From Magnetococcales bacterium (GTDB lineage: Bacteria; Pseudomonadota; Magnetococcia; Magnetococcales; JADFYX01): DNA of 64,000 nt. Below are positions 33,995 through 42,359 of the stretch, one piece after another. Location: NCBI GenBank assembly GCA_002753565.1, contig PEAM01000005.1, forward strand, positions 62,001 through 126,000, given 5' to 3'. Under the pieces are notes generated by a model. It was not told the DNA's origin and did no database searches. It saw nothing but the letters and a program-made list of their open reading frames with translations. The position numbers and the translations under genes were made by a program. Positions within the stretch are counted from its first letter, which is position 1, and each line of letters opens with the position of its first letter.

Positions 33995-34435
33995 ATGAGT
34001 CATTCTACAAAAAGCCCAGGCCAACCATCAGGGAAAGGTGATCAGCAGTTATTACAGCGACCGGAGTCGTTGGATGGCAGCACCTACAAAATAAAAACGC
34101 CACACTCCGACCACGCCTTCTATGTGACGATCAACGACATCATCATCAGCGGTCACCGCCGACCATTTGAGATTTTTATCAACTCCAAAAATATGGATAA
34201 CTTTGCCTGGGTGATTGCTCTGACCCGAGTCATCTCCGCTGTTTTTCGCCGAGAAGGGAATGTCACCTTCATGGTTGAAGAGTTGAAATCTATTTTTGAC
34301 GGCCAAGGCGGTTATTTCAAAACAGGTGGAAAACGGATGCCGAGCGTGGTGGCAGAGATCGGGGAGTGCCTGGAGAAACATCTGATCAAAATTGGGTTGG
34401 TTGAACCTTCACAGGATAAAAGGAGGCCAGCATGA
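33995..34435 (+). CDS. TSCPD-domain protein (NrdJb-like)
   Basis: The 146-residue protein aligns by eye with the C-terminal TSCPD domain of vitamin B12-dependent ribonucleotide reductases: KIKTPHSDHAFYVTINDIII, RRPFEIFINSKNMDNFAW and VVAEIGECLEKHL. It stands alone without a reductase catalytic domain. Versions of this gene are found just upstream of DUF2924 and recombinase genes in proteobacterial phages. It overlaps the next gene by four bases, so it is part of the recombinase operon. Confidence 0.75.
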   Translation: MSHSTKSPGQPSGKGDQQLLQRPESLDGSTYKIKTPHSDHAFYVTINDIIISGHRRPFEIFINSKNMDNFAWVIALTRVISAVFRREGNVTFMVEELKSIFDGQGGYFKTGGKRMPSVVAEIGECLEKHLIKIGLVEPSQDKRRPA

Positions 34436-34635
34436 GTGGTTATGATTCATCTCTCATGACTGCCGATGAACGGCTGGAGGAAGCGGCAGAAATTCTTGCC
34501 ACTGGCATCCTGCGCTTACGGCAAAAAAAGAGAGCAAAAAAAACATCGGAAAGAGAGACTATTTGCCTGGATAGTCAGGTCGAATCACGGCTTCATGTCA
34601 CTGTAAAACAACCAGGAAATGGAGAAACGACATGA
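34432..34635 (+). CDS. Small hypothetical protein of the recombinase operon
   Basis: The 67-residue protein contains LMTADERLEEAAEILATGIL followed by a basic RLRQKKRAKK stretch. It starts after AAAGGAGG with an ATGA overlap and ends with an ATGA overlap, so it is a firm operon member. This small gene regularly accompanies DUF2924/recombinase cassettes, but its function is unknown. Confidence 0.7.
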   Translation: MSGYDSSLMTADERLEEAAEILATGILRLRQKKRAKKTSERETICLDSQVESRLHVTVKQPGNGETT

Positions 34636-35084
34636 GCGTGAAGGTAGATGTTCTCAAACAGGTGACGGCCCTGCCGGGTATGTCCACCCAGAATCTGAAA
34701 AAAATGTGGAAGGATCTTTTTAATACCGACCCACCCCCCTACAACAAGCAGTTCCTGGTAAAAAGGCTGGCGTATCGGCTTCAGGAATTGGCCTATGGCG
34801 GACTTACCGAAACATCGGAGAAGAGGCTCCAGAGCTTGGCGGACGGTGAAAACCAAACAATTGGAACACCGACCAAACGTACCACTGGCAATCACCCGAT
34901 TCCAGGAACCAGATTGCTCCGGGAATGGAAAGGGGTCGAACATTGTGTTACCACCCTGGCCGACGGTTTTGAACACCAAGGTCAGCACTTCCGAAGCCTC
35001 TCGGCGGTGGCCCGTGCTATTACCGGCACCCGCTGGAATGGCCGGGTTTTCTTCGGAGTGCGCAAGCAGGGAGATAAACTATGA
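34632..35084 (+). CDS. DUF2924 protein
   Basis: The 150-residue protein fits DUF2924: LPGMSTQNLKKMWKDLF, NKQFLVKRLAYRLQELAYGG, RLLREWKGVEHCVTTL, EHQGQHFRSLSAVARAITGT and WNGRVFFGV. The C-terminal half resembles a DNA-binding domain also seen in other recombinase-linked proteins, so it may be a directionality or accessory factor; this is inference from its constant pairing with large serine recombinases. Confidence 0.85.
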   Translation: MSVKVDVLKQVTALPGMSTQNLKKMWKDLFNTDPPPYNKQFLVKRLAYRLQELAYGGLTETSEKRLQSLADGENQTIGTPTKRTTGNHPIPGTRLLREWKGVEHCVTTLADGFEHQGQHFRSLSAVARAITGTRWNGRVFFGVRKQGDKL

Positions 35085-36424
35085 AAAAAAAGATGGTCAT
35101 TCCCAAGGTTCGGTGCGCGATCTACACTCGCAAAAGTACCAATGACGGTCTGGAGATGGAGTTCAACAGTCTCGATTCCCAGGTGGATTCATGTACCTCA
35201 TACATCGCCAGCCAAAAAGCCGAGGGTTGGTTGGTCGTTCAAGATCAATACGATGATGGAGGGTTTTCCGGTGGTAGCCTGGAGAGACCGGCATTGAAAC
35301 GCCTCATGGCCGACATTGAAGCCGGACGCATCGACTGCGTGGTGGTCTATAAGATTGATCGCCTGACTCGCTCATTGATGGACTTTTCCAAATTGGTGGA
35401 AATTTTTGATCGATGCAACGTTACCTTCGTATCAGTCACTCAGCATTTCAACACAACCAGTTCCATGGGGAGGCTGACGCTTAATATCCTGCTCTCATTT
35501 TCGCAATTTGAGCGCGAGTTGGCTGCTGAGAGAATCCGGGATAAAATTGCCACATCACGTCGCCGAGGAATTTGGATGGGTGGTTACGCGCCTCTGGGCT
35601 ATGATGTGCGAAATCGAAAACTCATCCTCAATGAACAAGAAGCGGACTTGATCCGGCACATCTTCAAGCGATTCACCCAACTTGGCTCCTCCACTACCCT
35701 GGCCATGGAACTCAATGCTGCCGGGCATCACACCAAAGCCTGGACCACCCAATCAGGCCGGGTCCGCAAGGGAAAACCATTCGACAAAGGGTCTCTCTAT
35801 CATATCCTGAACAATCAGGTTTACATCGGAATGGCCACCCACAAAGAGGAATCATTTCCCGGAGAGCATGAGGCAATCATCAGCCAAGCCATATGGGGAC
35901 GGGTCAAAACAATCATGGCTGCAAACGCCCCCAATCGTGCCAGCGGAACCAGATCCCAGACTCCAGCCTCACTCAAGGGGATCATTCGATGCGGTCATTG
36001 CGATCGCTCCATGAAGCCCAGCCACACAAAGAAAAAAGGTCGTCTCTACCGATATTATACCTGCATGGCCGCTGCAAAAACATGTCACGACATATGTCCC
36101 GTCAAAAGTGTCGCTGCCGGAGAAATCGAACAGGTGGTTCTTGATCAGCTTAGAACCATCATCCAAACACCGGAGATGGTGGCAAAAACCTGGAGGGCGG
36201 CCAATCGAGGGGATGAGAGAGTCTCAGAGAGGGACATTGTCAATGCGCTGCAAAATTTGGAGCCGGTATGGGACGCGCTTTTCCCAGGAGAGCAAAGCCG
36301 CTTGCTGCAACTTTTAGTCGGCAAGGTAGAAGTCAGAACAGACGGGATTGAAATGCATCTCCTGGGTGAGGGGTTGGACACCCTGGTCCGGGATCTAAGA
36401 AATAACGAGGAGGAAATGGTATGA
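35081..36424 (+). CDS. Large serine recombinase
   Basis: The 447-residue protein has an N-terminal resolvase domain with catalytic serine in AIYTRKSTNDGLEMEFNSLD, the SFSQFERELAAERIRDKI helix, a Recombinase domain (GYDVRNRKLILNEQEADLIR), and a zinc ribbon (GIIRCGHCDRSMKP with a later CHDIC). Enzymes of this class integrate and excise phage genomes at att sites. It is the only complete prophage recombinase here, so it is the likely integrase. It is coupled by ATGA overlaps to both neighbours. Confidence 0.9.
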   Translation: MKKKMVIPKVRCAIYTRKSTNDGLEMEFNSLDSQVDSCTSYIASQKAEGWLVVQDQYDDGGFSGGSLERPALKRLMADIEAGRIDCVVVYKIDRLTRSLMDFSKLVEIFDRCNVTFVSVTQHFNTTSSMGRLTLNILLSFSQFERELAAERIRDKIATSRRRGIWMGGYAPLGYDVRNRKLILNEQEADLIRHIFKRFTQLGSSTTLAMELNAAGHHTKAWTTQSGRVRKGKPFDKGSLYHILNNQVYIGMATHKEESFPGEHEAIISQAIWGRVKTIMAANAPNRASGTRSQTPASLKGIIRCGHCDRSMKPSHTKKKGRLYRYYTCMAAAKTCHDICPVKSVAAGEIEQVVLDQLRTIIQTPEMVAKTWRAANRGDERVSERDIVNALQNLEPVWDALFPGEQSRLLQLLVGKVEVRTDGIEMHLLGEGLDTLVRDLRNNEEEMV

Positions 36425-36831
36425 AACCGAGATTAAGCAAAGATGGGCGAACCATCATTATCAAGATCCCCATGCAGTTTCGCCGTTTGGGTGGCCGGAA
36501 AAAGATCATCGCCCCCGCAGGGGCTGACCACTGGGCTGCACCATTACCCACTCAGGATGATGCTTTGGTCAAGGCATTGGCCCGCGCTAACCGCTGGCAA
36601 CAGGCTCTGGAGACCGGGCAGGTTGGCTCCATGAAGGAGCTGGCCTCAAGGGAGGAGATTGATCATTCCTACATAACCCGCATTCTTCGGCTTAACCTGC
36701 TGGCACCGGACATCATCAATGCCATTTTGGATGGTCGCCAACCGGAGGTTATGACATTGACCACCCTTACCAAAAAACCTTTTCCCATGGAGTGGGAGCA
36801 GCAGCGAGAGATGTGGGGGTTCCAAGCATAA
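36421..36831 (+). CDS. HTH accessory protein of the recombinase operon
   Basis: The 136-residue protein has a KIPMQFRRLGGRKKIIAPAG start and a KorB/ParB-like HTH around residues 60-105 (MKELASREEIDHSYITRILR, LLAPDIINAILDG). This small HTH protein follows large serine recombinases in many proteobacterial prophages and may modulate recombination. Strong GGAGG site, ATGA overlap. It is the last gene of the inferred prophage. Confidence 0.75.
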   Translation: MKPRLSKDGRTIIIKIPMQFRRLGGRKKIIAPAGADHWAAPLPTQDDALVKALARANRWQQALETGQVGSMKELASREEIDHSYITRILRLNLLAPDIINAILDGRQPEVMTLTTLTKKPFPMEWEQQREMWGFQA

Positions 36832-36917
36832 CCAGAAACATCATTATTGTTATTGAAAATCAGTTAGATACTGTTTATGGTTCGTGCGTTTTCAACCCTT
36901 AATACGAGGAATGCCCT

Positions 36918-37139
36918 GTGAATGACACCATAACCCTGACGCTCCAACAAGTAGACACCATCACCATGAGCCTCAATAAAGCCTCATCACTATCCCAACT
37001 CCTGATTAGCTGCGGATCTGACGATGGCCAAAAACCGGAAGCTCTGGATAAAGATTCGGTGTTTGTGGTCATGCAGATTCTATCAGAAGAGTTGGCCACC
37101 ATCGAAAAAGTATTTGAAACAGCTCGCAACCGTGACTGA
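36918..37139 (+). CDS. Small hypothetical protein
   Basis: The 73-residue protein (GTG start, MNDTITLTLQQVDTITMSLN) is mostly helical and acidic and has an ACGAGGA site upstream. It lies just outside the recombinase operon after 86 bases, so it may belong to the prophage edge or to the flanking region. Family not recognised. Confidence 0.5.
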   Translation: MNDTITLTLQQVDTITMSLNKASSLSQLLISCGSDDGQKPEALDKDSVFVVMQILSEELATIEKVFETARNRD

Positions 37140-37180
37140 TCAAATCTGAGTCTATCGTCAGTGTACTTGTCAAGAATTGA

Positions 37181-38157
37181 TCAACCTCTCTTTCCCTTCT
37201 TTTTTCTGTTCTGCTTTTTCCATCCTGGAGCAAGTTTAAATTTTTCCTTGTCTTCTTTTAATGAAACCATATAAGAATGAAATGCTGGATGAATTTCCCA
37301 TTGATAATTTTGCATTTCATTCCAATTTCCACTTGCTACGAGTATTTTTTCTGGATCAAATTCCTCGTGAGAATATTGTAATTCCATATTGGGGTCGGGC
37401 TTTCTTGGATTAACAAAATTTGCCATATGAAGAAGTTTAAGAAGTGAGAAAGCACTTTCTTTATTCTGTTTTTCACATGGACTTATTGTTTTTTTGTCAA
37501 TTGTAATTGATCTGATCGATGGTGAATTGCATAGAATGTTAATAATCTCTTCTGACGAATATGTGTTTTGCACGCAAAGATCTTTTGTAATATCTGATAT
37601 TTGAGGGCAAATCTCCTCAAATTCATTTCCTATAAATTTGACTCGTTCTTTTCCAAATTTTACCATTGTTGATTTTGCGTGGAGGGACGTTATAAGCGTA
37701 CCTTTATTCGACTTGCATTCAGCAACTAGGGCTTGAACCATATGAACCAAATCTCTCGGTCTCTGACGCGCAGTCTTTGCTAACCATTGCCTCCATGTCC
37801 TTTTTGTGTCGGTAAAACCAGGCAGTGCAATTGTTTCTTCTTTAAAAAAAACCGAAAAATAATCAGTCGGCACTCTTTTACCCTCATGTTGAGCGTAAAG
37901 TTCAGATGCTAACCGGACTCTCTTTTCAAGCAACTGTTGAAGATGTGGTTCATCAAAATTTAGCCTAAAAATATCCCTAATTTTGTCTTGTCGATCACGT
38001 CCAAACTTTTTTACTGTTGTCATTGTATGCCAAATATCAGTTCGAACAGAAATTATAGTACGGAAAAATTCGAAATCATCTGCAAGATCAATTGCAGCGG
38101 AAATAATAGCCCAACGAATTAAGGCTTTTTGCGGCGCGTAGCCGACGCAAAAACCTG
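37181..38157 (-). pseudogene. Sll1717-like P-loop ATPase, C-terminal part
   Basis: An AT-rich open frame runs from the IS edge at 38157 to 37181 (about 325 codons); an internal ATG at 38023 gives 280 residues. The upstream part reads ALIRWAIISAAIDLADD and EFFRTIISVRTDIW, typical of the C-terminal ATPase half of Sll1717-type proteins, followed by a basic lysine-rich end. The N-terminal part lies beyond the IS element. Joining the two edges keeps one frame of 419 codons. Base composition is clearly lower in GC than the neighbouring prophage. Confidence 0.7.
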
Positions 38158-38422
38158 GTTGAACTGGACGCGGTCACAGCATGAGCAAAGACTATGGAGT
38201 TTTCAATTTTCCGAGGATGGGATATTGTCGTTTGGGCCGGCTTGTTCTGATGCTGCGGCATGATTGAGCGGGAAATATTTCTGCTTTCCCGGAGGGAAAG
38301 GGCATCTCTGAGCCTTGGTTCTGCGGATTCGGGCATTTGGGCGCATGCCATCCTGCTCCTCTACCGGGATTTGTTTCGGAGGAGTCATGGTCCGACACCT
38401 ATGGCTGATCCCATCGTTGGAT

Positions 38423-39547
38423 TCAGGGAGGCCGAGTTGCCGGTCTGGGGATGGTTTGCAGGAGGAGCAGCCTGCCCTGATGGCATTCAGGGCAGATTGC
38501 GCCGACCTCAATTTGTTTATCGCTGCTTTTTGAGGAATTGTCGCCAGACACGTCAGAATCCTCTCTCTTTTCCTCTGTTTGGGTCCGTTCCAGATTGAGG
38601 TGGATTTTGATCTTTGAGGCCAGATTCCGTTTGGCGGGATGCCACAGGCCGAAATATCGGATCTTGTGGAATCCCTTTGGCAGAACGTGCTGGAGGAAGC
38701 GGCGCATGAACTCCTCGCCGGACAATTGGCATTGACGCGGCCGCCTTTTCTTTCGATCCTTGTAGCGGAAGGTGACGGTCTGCTCATCCATGGCGAGTAT
38801 GCGGTGATTGTTGATGGCAATCCGAAAGGTGTATCGGGCCAGGTATTCAAGAACAGCCTGTTCGCCTTCTCCCCAATGGACGCAGTGGACCACCCACTCC
38901 TGTTTCCAGGCATCCTGGGGCCACAGGATGTCTGGACGGGAGTTTTTCAACGCCATCAAGGCTTTTCCACGTATGAGGCGGCTCAATGCCTTGACCGGGA
39001 CGAGAAACTCCTTTTTTGCCGGATGCCACGAATTTCCATCATCGGAGATTCCTCCTCCGGTAACCAGACAGTGAACATGGGGGTGAAAAATGAGTTGTTG
39101 GGTCCAGGTGTGCAAGACCATGAGGATACCGACAGTGCCGCCGACGTATTTGGGGTTTCTGGCCAATTCAATGGTTGCCTCCCCGGCGGCTTTCATGAGG
39201 ATGTTGTAGCAGTCGGATTGATTGGACCGGAAAATATCGCGCAAGGATTCCGGTACCGTGACGGTCAGATGGAAATAGGGGGTAGGCAGCATTTCTGATT
39301 GGCGTTTTTCGAGCCATCTTTGTGTTTGACCGGTATGGCATTTCGGACAGTTCCGGTTTTTACAGGAGTGGTAGGAGTAGATCCTGGCATCGCATTGGTC
39401 GCAACCGTACAGGTGCCCTCCGAGAGCCTCTGTACGGCACTGGATGACATCGTTGATCACCCGCTTGTGGGATGGAAGCATGGAGGCTCCGTGAGCATCC
39501 AGATAATCAGTACTGAATTGACGGAAAACATCGGCAAGCTCGATCAT
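38423..39547 (-). CDS. IS91-family HUH transposase
   Basis: The 374-residue protein has the N-terminal zinc-binding region (LYGCDQCDARIYSYHSCKNR, NCPKCHTGQTQRWLEKRQ), the HUH motif LIFHPHVHCLVTGGG, and a C-terminal CPECHQGRL. It nicks one strand and moves the element by rolling-circle replication. An ATG just downstream of the recombinase gene starts it, and the frame looks intact. Confidence 0.9.
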   Translation of the reverse strand: MIELADVFRQFSTDYLDAHGASMLPSHKRVINDVIQCRTEALGGHLYGCDQCDARIYSYHSCKNRNCPKCHTGQTQRWLEKRQSEMLPTPYFHLTVTVPESLRDIFRSNQSDCYNILMKAAGEATIELARNPKYVGGTVGILMVLHTWTQQLIFHPHVHCLVTGGGISDDGNSWHPAKKEFLVPVKALSRLIRGKALMALKNSRPDILWPQDAWKQEWVVHCVHWGEGEQAVLEYLARYTFRIAINNHRILAMDEQTVTFRYKDRKKRRPRQCQLSGEEFMRRFLQHVLPKGFHKIRYFGLWHPAKRNLASKIKIHLNLERTQTEEKREDSDVSGDNSSKSSDKQIEVGAICPECHQGRLLLLQTIPRPATRPP

Positions 39548-39561
39548 GATCGTCTCCCCAC

Positions 39562-40406
39562 TCAGAGGTTAGTCATGATGGCGTCAAGCCGATCCCGTAA
39601 TTTTTTCCGTTTTGGTTCAGTCAGATGGGTGTAGATGGTCGTGGTTTTGATGTCGGCGTGCCCCAGGAGAATCTGGATGGTACGAATATCGACATCATTT
39701 TCCGATAGCCGAGTGGCATAGCTGTGCCGCAGGGCATGCGGGGTTGTCGCGACGGGTAGACCGGCCAAATTCAAGGCATCCTTGAATGCGCGGTATAGGA
39801 TGCAGGAGCTGATAGCGTTGCCCCCACTTTGATTGGGAAACAGCCATCGCTTGTTTCGGTGTGTTTTCCAGAGTCCACGCAACTCCTTCAAAGTCGGCGT
39901 CGGAATCGGGATCAACCGCTCCTTGTTGCCTTTGCCGATGATTCTGAGAATCTGGTTGTCGCCGTCAATGGAGTGAACTTCGAGTGGTCGGGCCTCATTG
40001 GTGCGTAGGCCGCAGGCGTACATCAAGGAAAAGCAGTTTTGCAGAACGGGACTGTGGACATGGCTGAGAAGCCGCTGAATTTCCTTGTGCGTCAGTGCCT
40101 GGGGAAGCCGTTTTTGTCGGGGTTGCCGGATCTTTTTTTTCCAAACAGCGGCCAGTCTCGACCAAGCGTCTGCTCGTAAAGGAACTTGACGCCATGCCAG
40201 TTGGTCTTGAATGTGCCCTTGGCTGCTCCATTGTCCCGCAGGTTCAGGAAATAGGCCCGGACCTCATCCTCGGTCAGTTCCTCAATGCCCTTCCAGGTCT
40301 GGGTAACCAGCCGGCCAACGGCGTGGAGGTAGGTTTCCCTGGATTGAACTGAGAGCCCGGCGAGGTCCATGTCGTCGATCATGCGCTGGCGTAGAGTGTT
40401 TGTCAT
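39562..40406 (-). CDS. IS-associated tyrosine recombinase, frameshifted at an A8 run
   Basis: Two frames encode one recombinase. The first 104 codons (40406-40092) hold the SAM-like arm domain (MIDDMDLAGLSVQSRETYLH). The catalytic part (to 39562) has CGLRTNEARPLEV, TPHALRHSYATRL, LLGHADIKTTTIYTHL with the R, H-x-x-R, H and Y residues. They join by a -1 shift at eight adenines on the minus strand (40133-40140), which yields about 280 residues, the normal size for IS91-linked integrases. Either a slippery programmed site (A AAA AAA G) or a simple one-base mutation. Confidence 0.75.
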
Positions 40407-40538
40407 CGTCGTTTCCTTCCATCAAAAGGTGAGGCCGGATGATTCCGGCTGATGGAGGTAATCTTACGACAAATGGGGGCGGTGGGGCGTAAAAGATGGT
40501 GGCGCGGCATCAGCCACGGCGAAGCCGTTCAGTTCAAC

Positions 40539-40821
40539 TTGCATCATAATGGATTTTTGAATTATCAGAGAAAGAAGCCAAGTCAACATCATCAATTAAT
40601 ACCGATATTGTGTCGTTCCCAAGTAGGGCATCATGTAGTGCATAAAGAAGGATTGATTTCCCGATTCCTTTACTACCAAGGAGGATTTTAGACCTGGAAA
40701 TACTAAAAGACATAAAGTCCTTGAAGCCAGGAGGTTCGACAAAAACATCATTTCGAATCTCTGATTCTGATTCAGCCTGACCCCCAAAAAAATACTTTTT
40801 TAAACAATCCAGATTGTGCAT
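40539..40821 (-). pseudogene. Sll1717-like P-loop ATPase, N-terminal part
   Basis: The first 94 codons (MHNLDCLKKYFFGGQAESES) include Walker A ILLGSKGIGKSILLYAL (residues 49-56 core) and the FVEPPGFKDFMSFSISRSK segment typical of Sll1717-family P-loop ATPases. GAGGAAAAA precedes the ATG. The frame runs into the IS and stops after two more codons. Proteins of this family are often found in defence islands, but their job is not settled. Confidence 0.72.
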
Positions 40822-41427
40822 TTTTTCCTCATAGATTACAGTAATTTAAGTAATCAAAAAATAAACAGTATGTGAATTTTGACTTTGCAATATCTTGGTT
40901 TTTCAAAGTAAATCTGGACACACATTACTAACTTTATTTATACAAAAAAAGGTCAGATTAATCCGCACAACAACTTGTGCAATTCCAACAATTAATCATT
41001 GTAATCATTGTTTATGGGTGAATCAAGTACACAGGTAAATAGCAACAAAATTTGCTGGCGATAGGCGTAGTGATTTTTAACCTAAAGACTAAAAAAAACA
41101 AGCAATAAACTACGTACCACACCCCAAAAGGCACGCTGCAAGATACCAAATTCTGGACTTCCGTTTCGCCACGAGTTTTGTCTCCTCGACCAGATGGGGG
41201 TCGAAAGGTCCAATATTAGCAAACGCTTTAAATACTGTGATTCTCCTAGACTTTTTGGAGGTCAAAAAAACGGCAAAGCTGTTGACCGGGTCAACAGGTC
41301 ACAGAGAGAGAGAAGAGAATAGGCCAAAATAGTACCCAGGTCTGTTTTGGTCGGTCAAAAATTTAACCACCCTAAATTTTGCGACTATTCTCGTAACTGT
41401 TGAAATTGTTGGGGAAATGTAGACATG
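40822..41427. other. AT-rich intergenic region, no gene seen
   Basis: About 600 bases upstream of the broken ATPase gene without a convincing reading frame. The only clear structure is a 17-bp perfect palindrome, TGTTGACC-G-GGTCAACA, at 41280-41296, which looks like a dimeric regulator site. The region presumably was the chromosome immediately downstream of ssrA before the island inserted. Confidence 0.4.
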
Positions 41428-41453
41428 AAAAAACCGCCGTAAGTGGCGGTTTT
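41428..41453 (-). terminator. Original ssrA terminator, displaced by the island
   Basis: On the minus strand AAAACCGCC, a six-base loop and GGCGGTTTT are followed by TTTTTT then CATG: a textbook intrinsic terminator. It lies 30 bases downstream of the left copy of the ssrA 3' end, in the orientation of ssrA. It therefore most likely terminated ssrA before the 18-kb island separated them. Confidence 0.8.
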
Positions 41454-41482
41454 CACTGGGAGAATATTCCCAAAAAATAAAA

Positions 41483-41509
41483 TGGTGGAGGTGGCGGGAG
41501 TCGAACCCG
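41483..41509. repeat. attL: 27-bp copy of the ssrA 3' end
   Basis: Identical to 59658-59684 over 27 bases and diverging on both sides (AT-rich left flank, ATGCCATG right flank). On the minus strand it reads CGGGTTCGACTCCCGCC then ACCTCCACCA, the T-arm and acceptor end of tmRNA. Because only this piece is present it is not a tRNA gene but the crossover repeat left by integration. Confidence 0.92.
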
Positions 41510-41644
41510 ATGCCATGCTATTCTATGCTGATCTATTCATAAAGGTATCAATACGTTGCCGGAATGGGTATGAATAGAGTCGCGCTCGTTTGGTCACAAT
41601 TTGGCCACAAAATGGTCACGGGCAGTATTCTGAGTGTTCTGTTG

Positions 41645-42145
41645 TTATTCCTCATGATCGTACTCAATTTCTGATTCATCACTTACTGTTATTTCGGCAC
41701 CAAGATTCAGGTATTCGGTAATAGAATCCTCCAAGGTATATAATTCACATTCTGCGTTTCTATGGCCACCGATTTCGATGATCCACCCTGGCTCTGAAAA
41801 ACTATCGCTCCCGACCCCCTTGTTGTATACGCTGCCACCTATTGATATCTCGAATGTAGACCCTGAGATTCTGAAGTCGATATAACGCATCTCGCTAAAA
41901 TTATCATCACCTGCTCGATAAACGATGCCGAACTCAGACAAAGATCCGGGAGTAGAAAGGGGTAGTTGTTCAAGAGCATATAAAGCGTTGCCGAGACCAA
42001 TTATTTGTTGAGGCGTGATCTGGGGATGCCCAAGAAGGCGACGAGCTATGTTTTTTGCAATTTCAACTGCAAATACATCCTCGTCTGTAAGGTCAAATTC
42101 ATCCACCGCTGTACCACCCTTATTGAAAGAAATCCGAATAAACAA
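41645..42145 (-). CDS. Hypothetical island protein
   Basis: The 166-residue acidic protein begins (TTG start) MFIRISFNKGGTAVDEFDLT and has a beta-rich second half (MRYIDFRISGSTFEISIGGS). A GTG at 42106 is an alternative start. I do not recognise a family; the pattern of an N-terminal helical part and C-terminal sheet suggests an immunity- or regulator-like small protein, but nothing firmer. Confidence 0.5.
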   Translation of the reverse strand: MFIRISFNKGGTAVDEFDLTDEDVFAVEIAKNIARRLLGHPQITPQQIIGLGNALYALEQLPLSTPGSLSEFGIVYRAGDDNFSEMRYIDFRISGSTFEISIGGSVYNKGVGSDSFSEPGWIIEIGGHRNAECELYTLEDSITEYLNLGAEITVSDESEIEYDHEE

Positions 42146-42148
42146 TCA

Positions 42149-42201
42149 TGACACTTTTTGCTCTATCTCCTGAACAAACCTACAAAACCGATAAAACCTA
42201 C
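42149..42201 (+). repeat. Dispersed 53-base repeat, copy A
   Basis: The unit is TGACACTTTTT, a 16-base variable middle, then three 9-base AAACCGATA-like words. Copy A lies in the gap between two leftward genes, 17 bases upstream of the cos-like sequence. Other copies lie at 55758-55810 and, inverted, at 58219-58271, with exactly the same 27+26 layout. A triple 9-mer without the leader occurs in hsdM. Confidence 0.7.
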
Positions 42202-42217
42202 AAAAAAAACTTCAAAG

Positions 42218-42300
42218 TGCGAACCCGTTTTTCACGCCTGACGCTAGCGAAATCATGCGGTCGCGCGGTACCCATACTGGAAGTGCCAGGAAGGAACCAA
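42218..42300. other. Cos-like sequence shared with the prophage
   Basis: AGTGCCAGGAAGGAACCAA (42282-42300) is identical to 14179-14197. TAGCGAAAT lies 28 bases upstream in both copies, and TGCGNACCC lies 18 bases before that. In ungapped register 51 of 83 bases match, with no gap in spacing between blocks. In the prophage this sequence lies beside the TGCGTAC repeats and the small terminase gene, the expected place of cos. The region is intergenic in both places. Function as a borrowed packaging site is inference. Confidence 0.6.
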
Positions 42301-42359
42301 GAGTTTCCTGGAATAATAACTTGTTCTGCAAAACGAACCCAAAGGAGAAGATCAAAGAG

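Larger units (their letters stand above)
1..36831. mobile_element. Contractile-tailed prophage, left end outside window
   Basis: The segment holds leftward late, lysis and replication genes, then a repressor/ImmA switch near 29.5 kb, and then rightward genes ending in a serine recombinase operon. Packaging and head genes are lambda-like (GpA terminase, gpW, lambda portal), while the tail genes are P2/Mu-like (sheath, tube, gpV, PAAR, GpE frameshift), so the element is a mosaic myovirus. The tape measure runs off the left edge. The right end is inferred to follow the recombinase and its HTH partner, because gene style and base composition change after about 36.85 kb; no att repeat can be shown because the left end is missing. 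Confidence 0.85.
38158..40538. mobile_element. IS91-like insertion element
   Basis: The element carries an HUH transposase and a tyrosine recombinase gene, both leftward. Its inferred ends are imperfect inverted repeats: GTTGAACTGGACG at 38158-38170 and the complement of GTTGAACTGAACG at 40526-40538 (12 of 13 match). No target duplication is seen, as expected for IS91-type rolling-circle transposition. An 8-bp inverted repeat (TTTTTGCG/CGCAAAAA, 38126-38153) lies just outside the left end and could alternatively be part of the element. The insertion interrupts an ATPase gene. Confidence 0.72.

Noticed and set aside
41483-41509. tRNA-like 3' end suggesting a tRNA gene
   Set aside because: Only acceptor and part of the T-arm are present and the sequence is identical to the ssrA 3' end; it is the integration repeat, not a tRNA.
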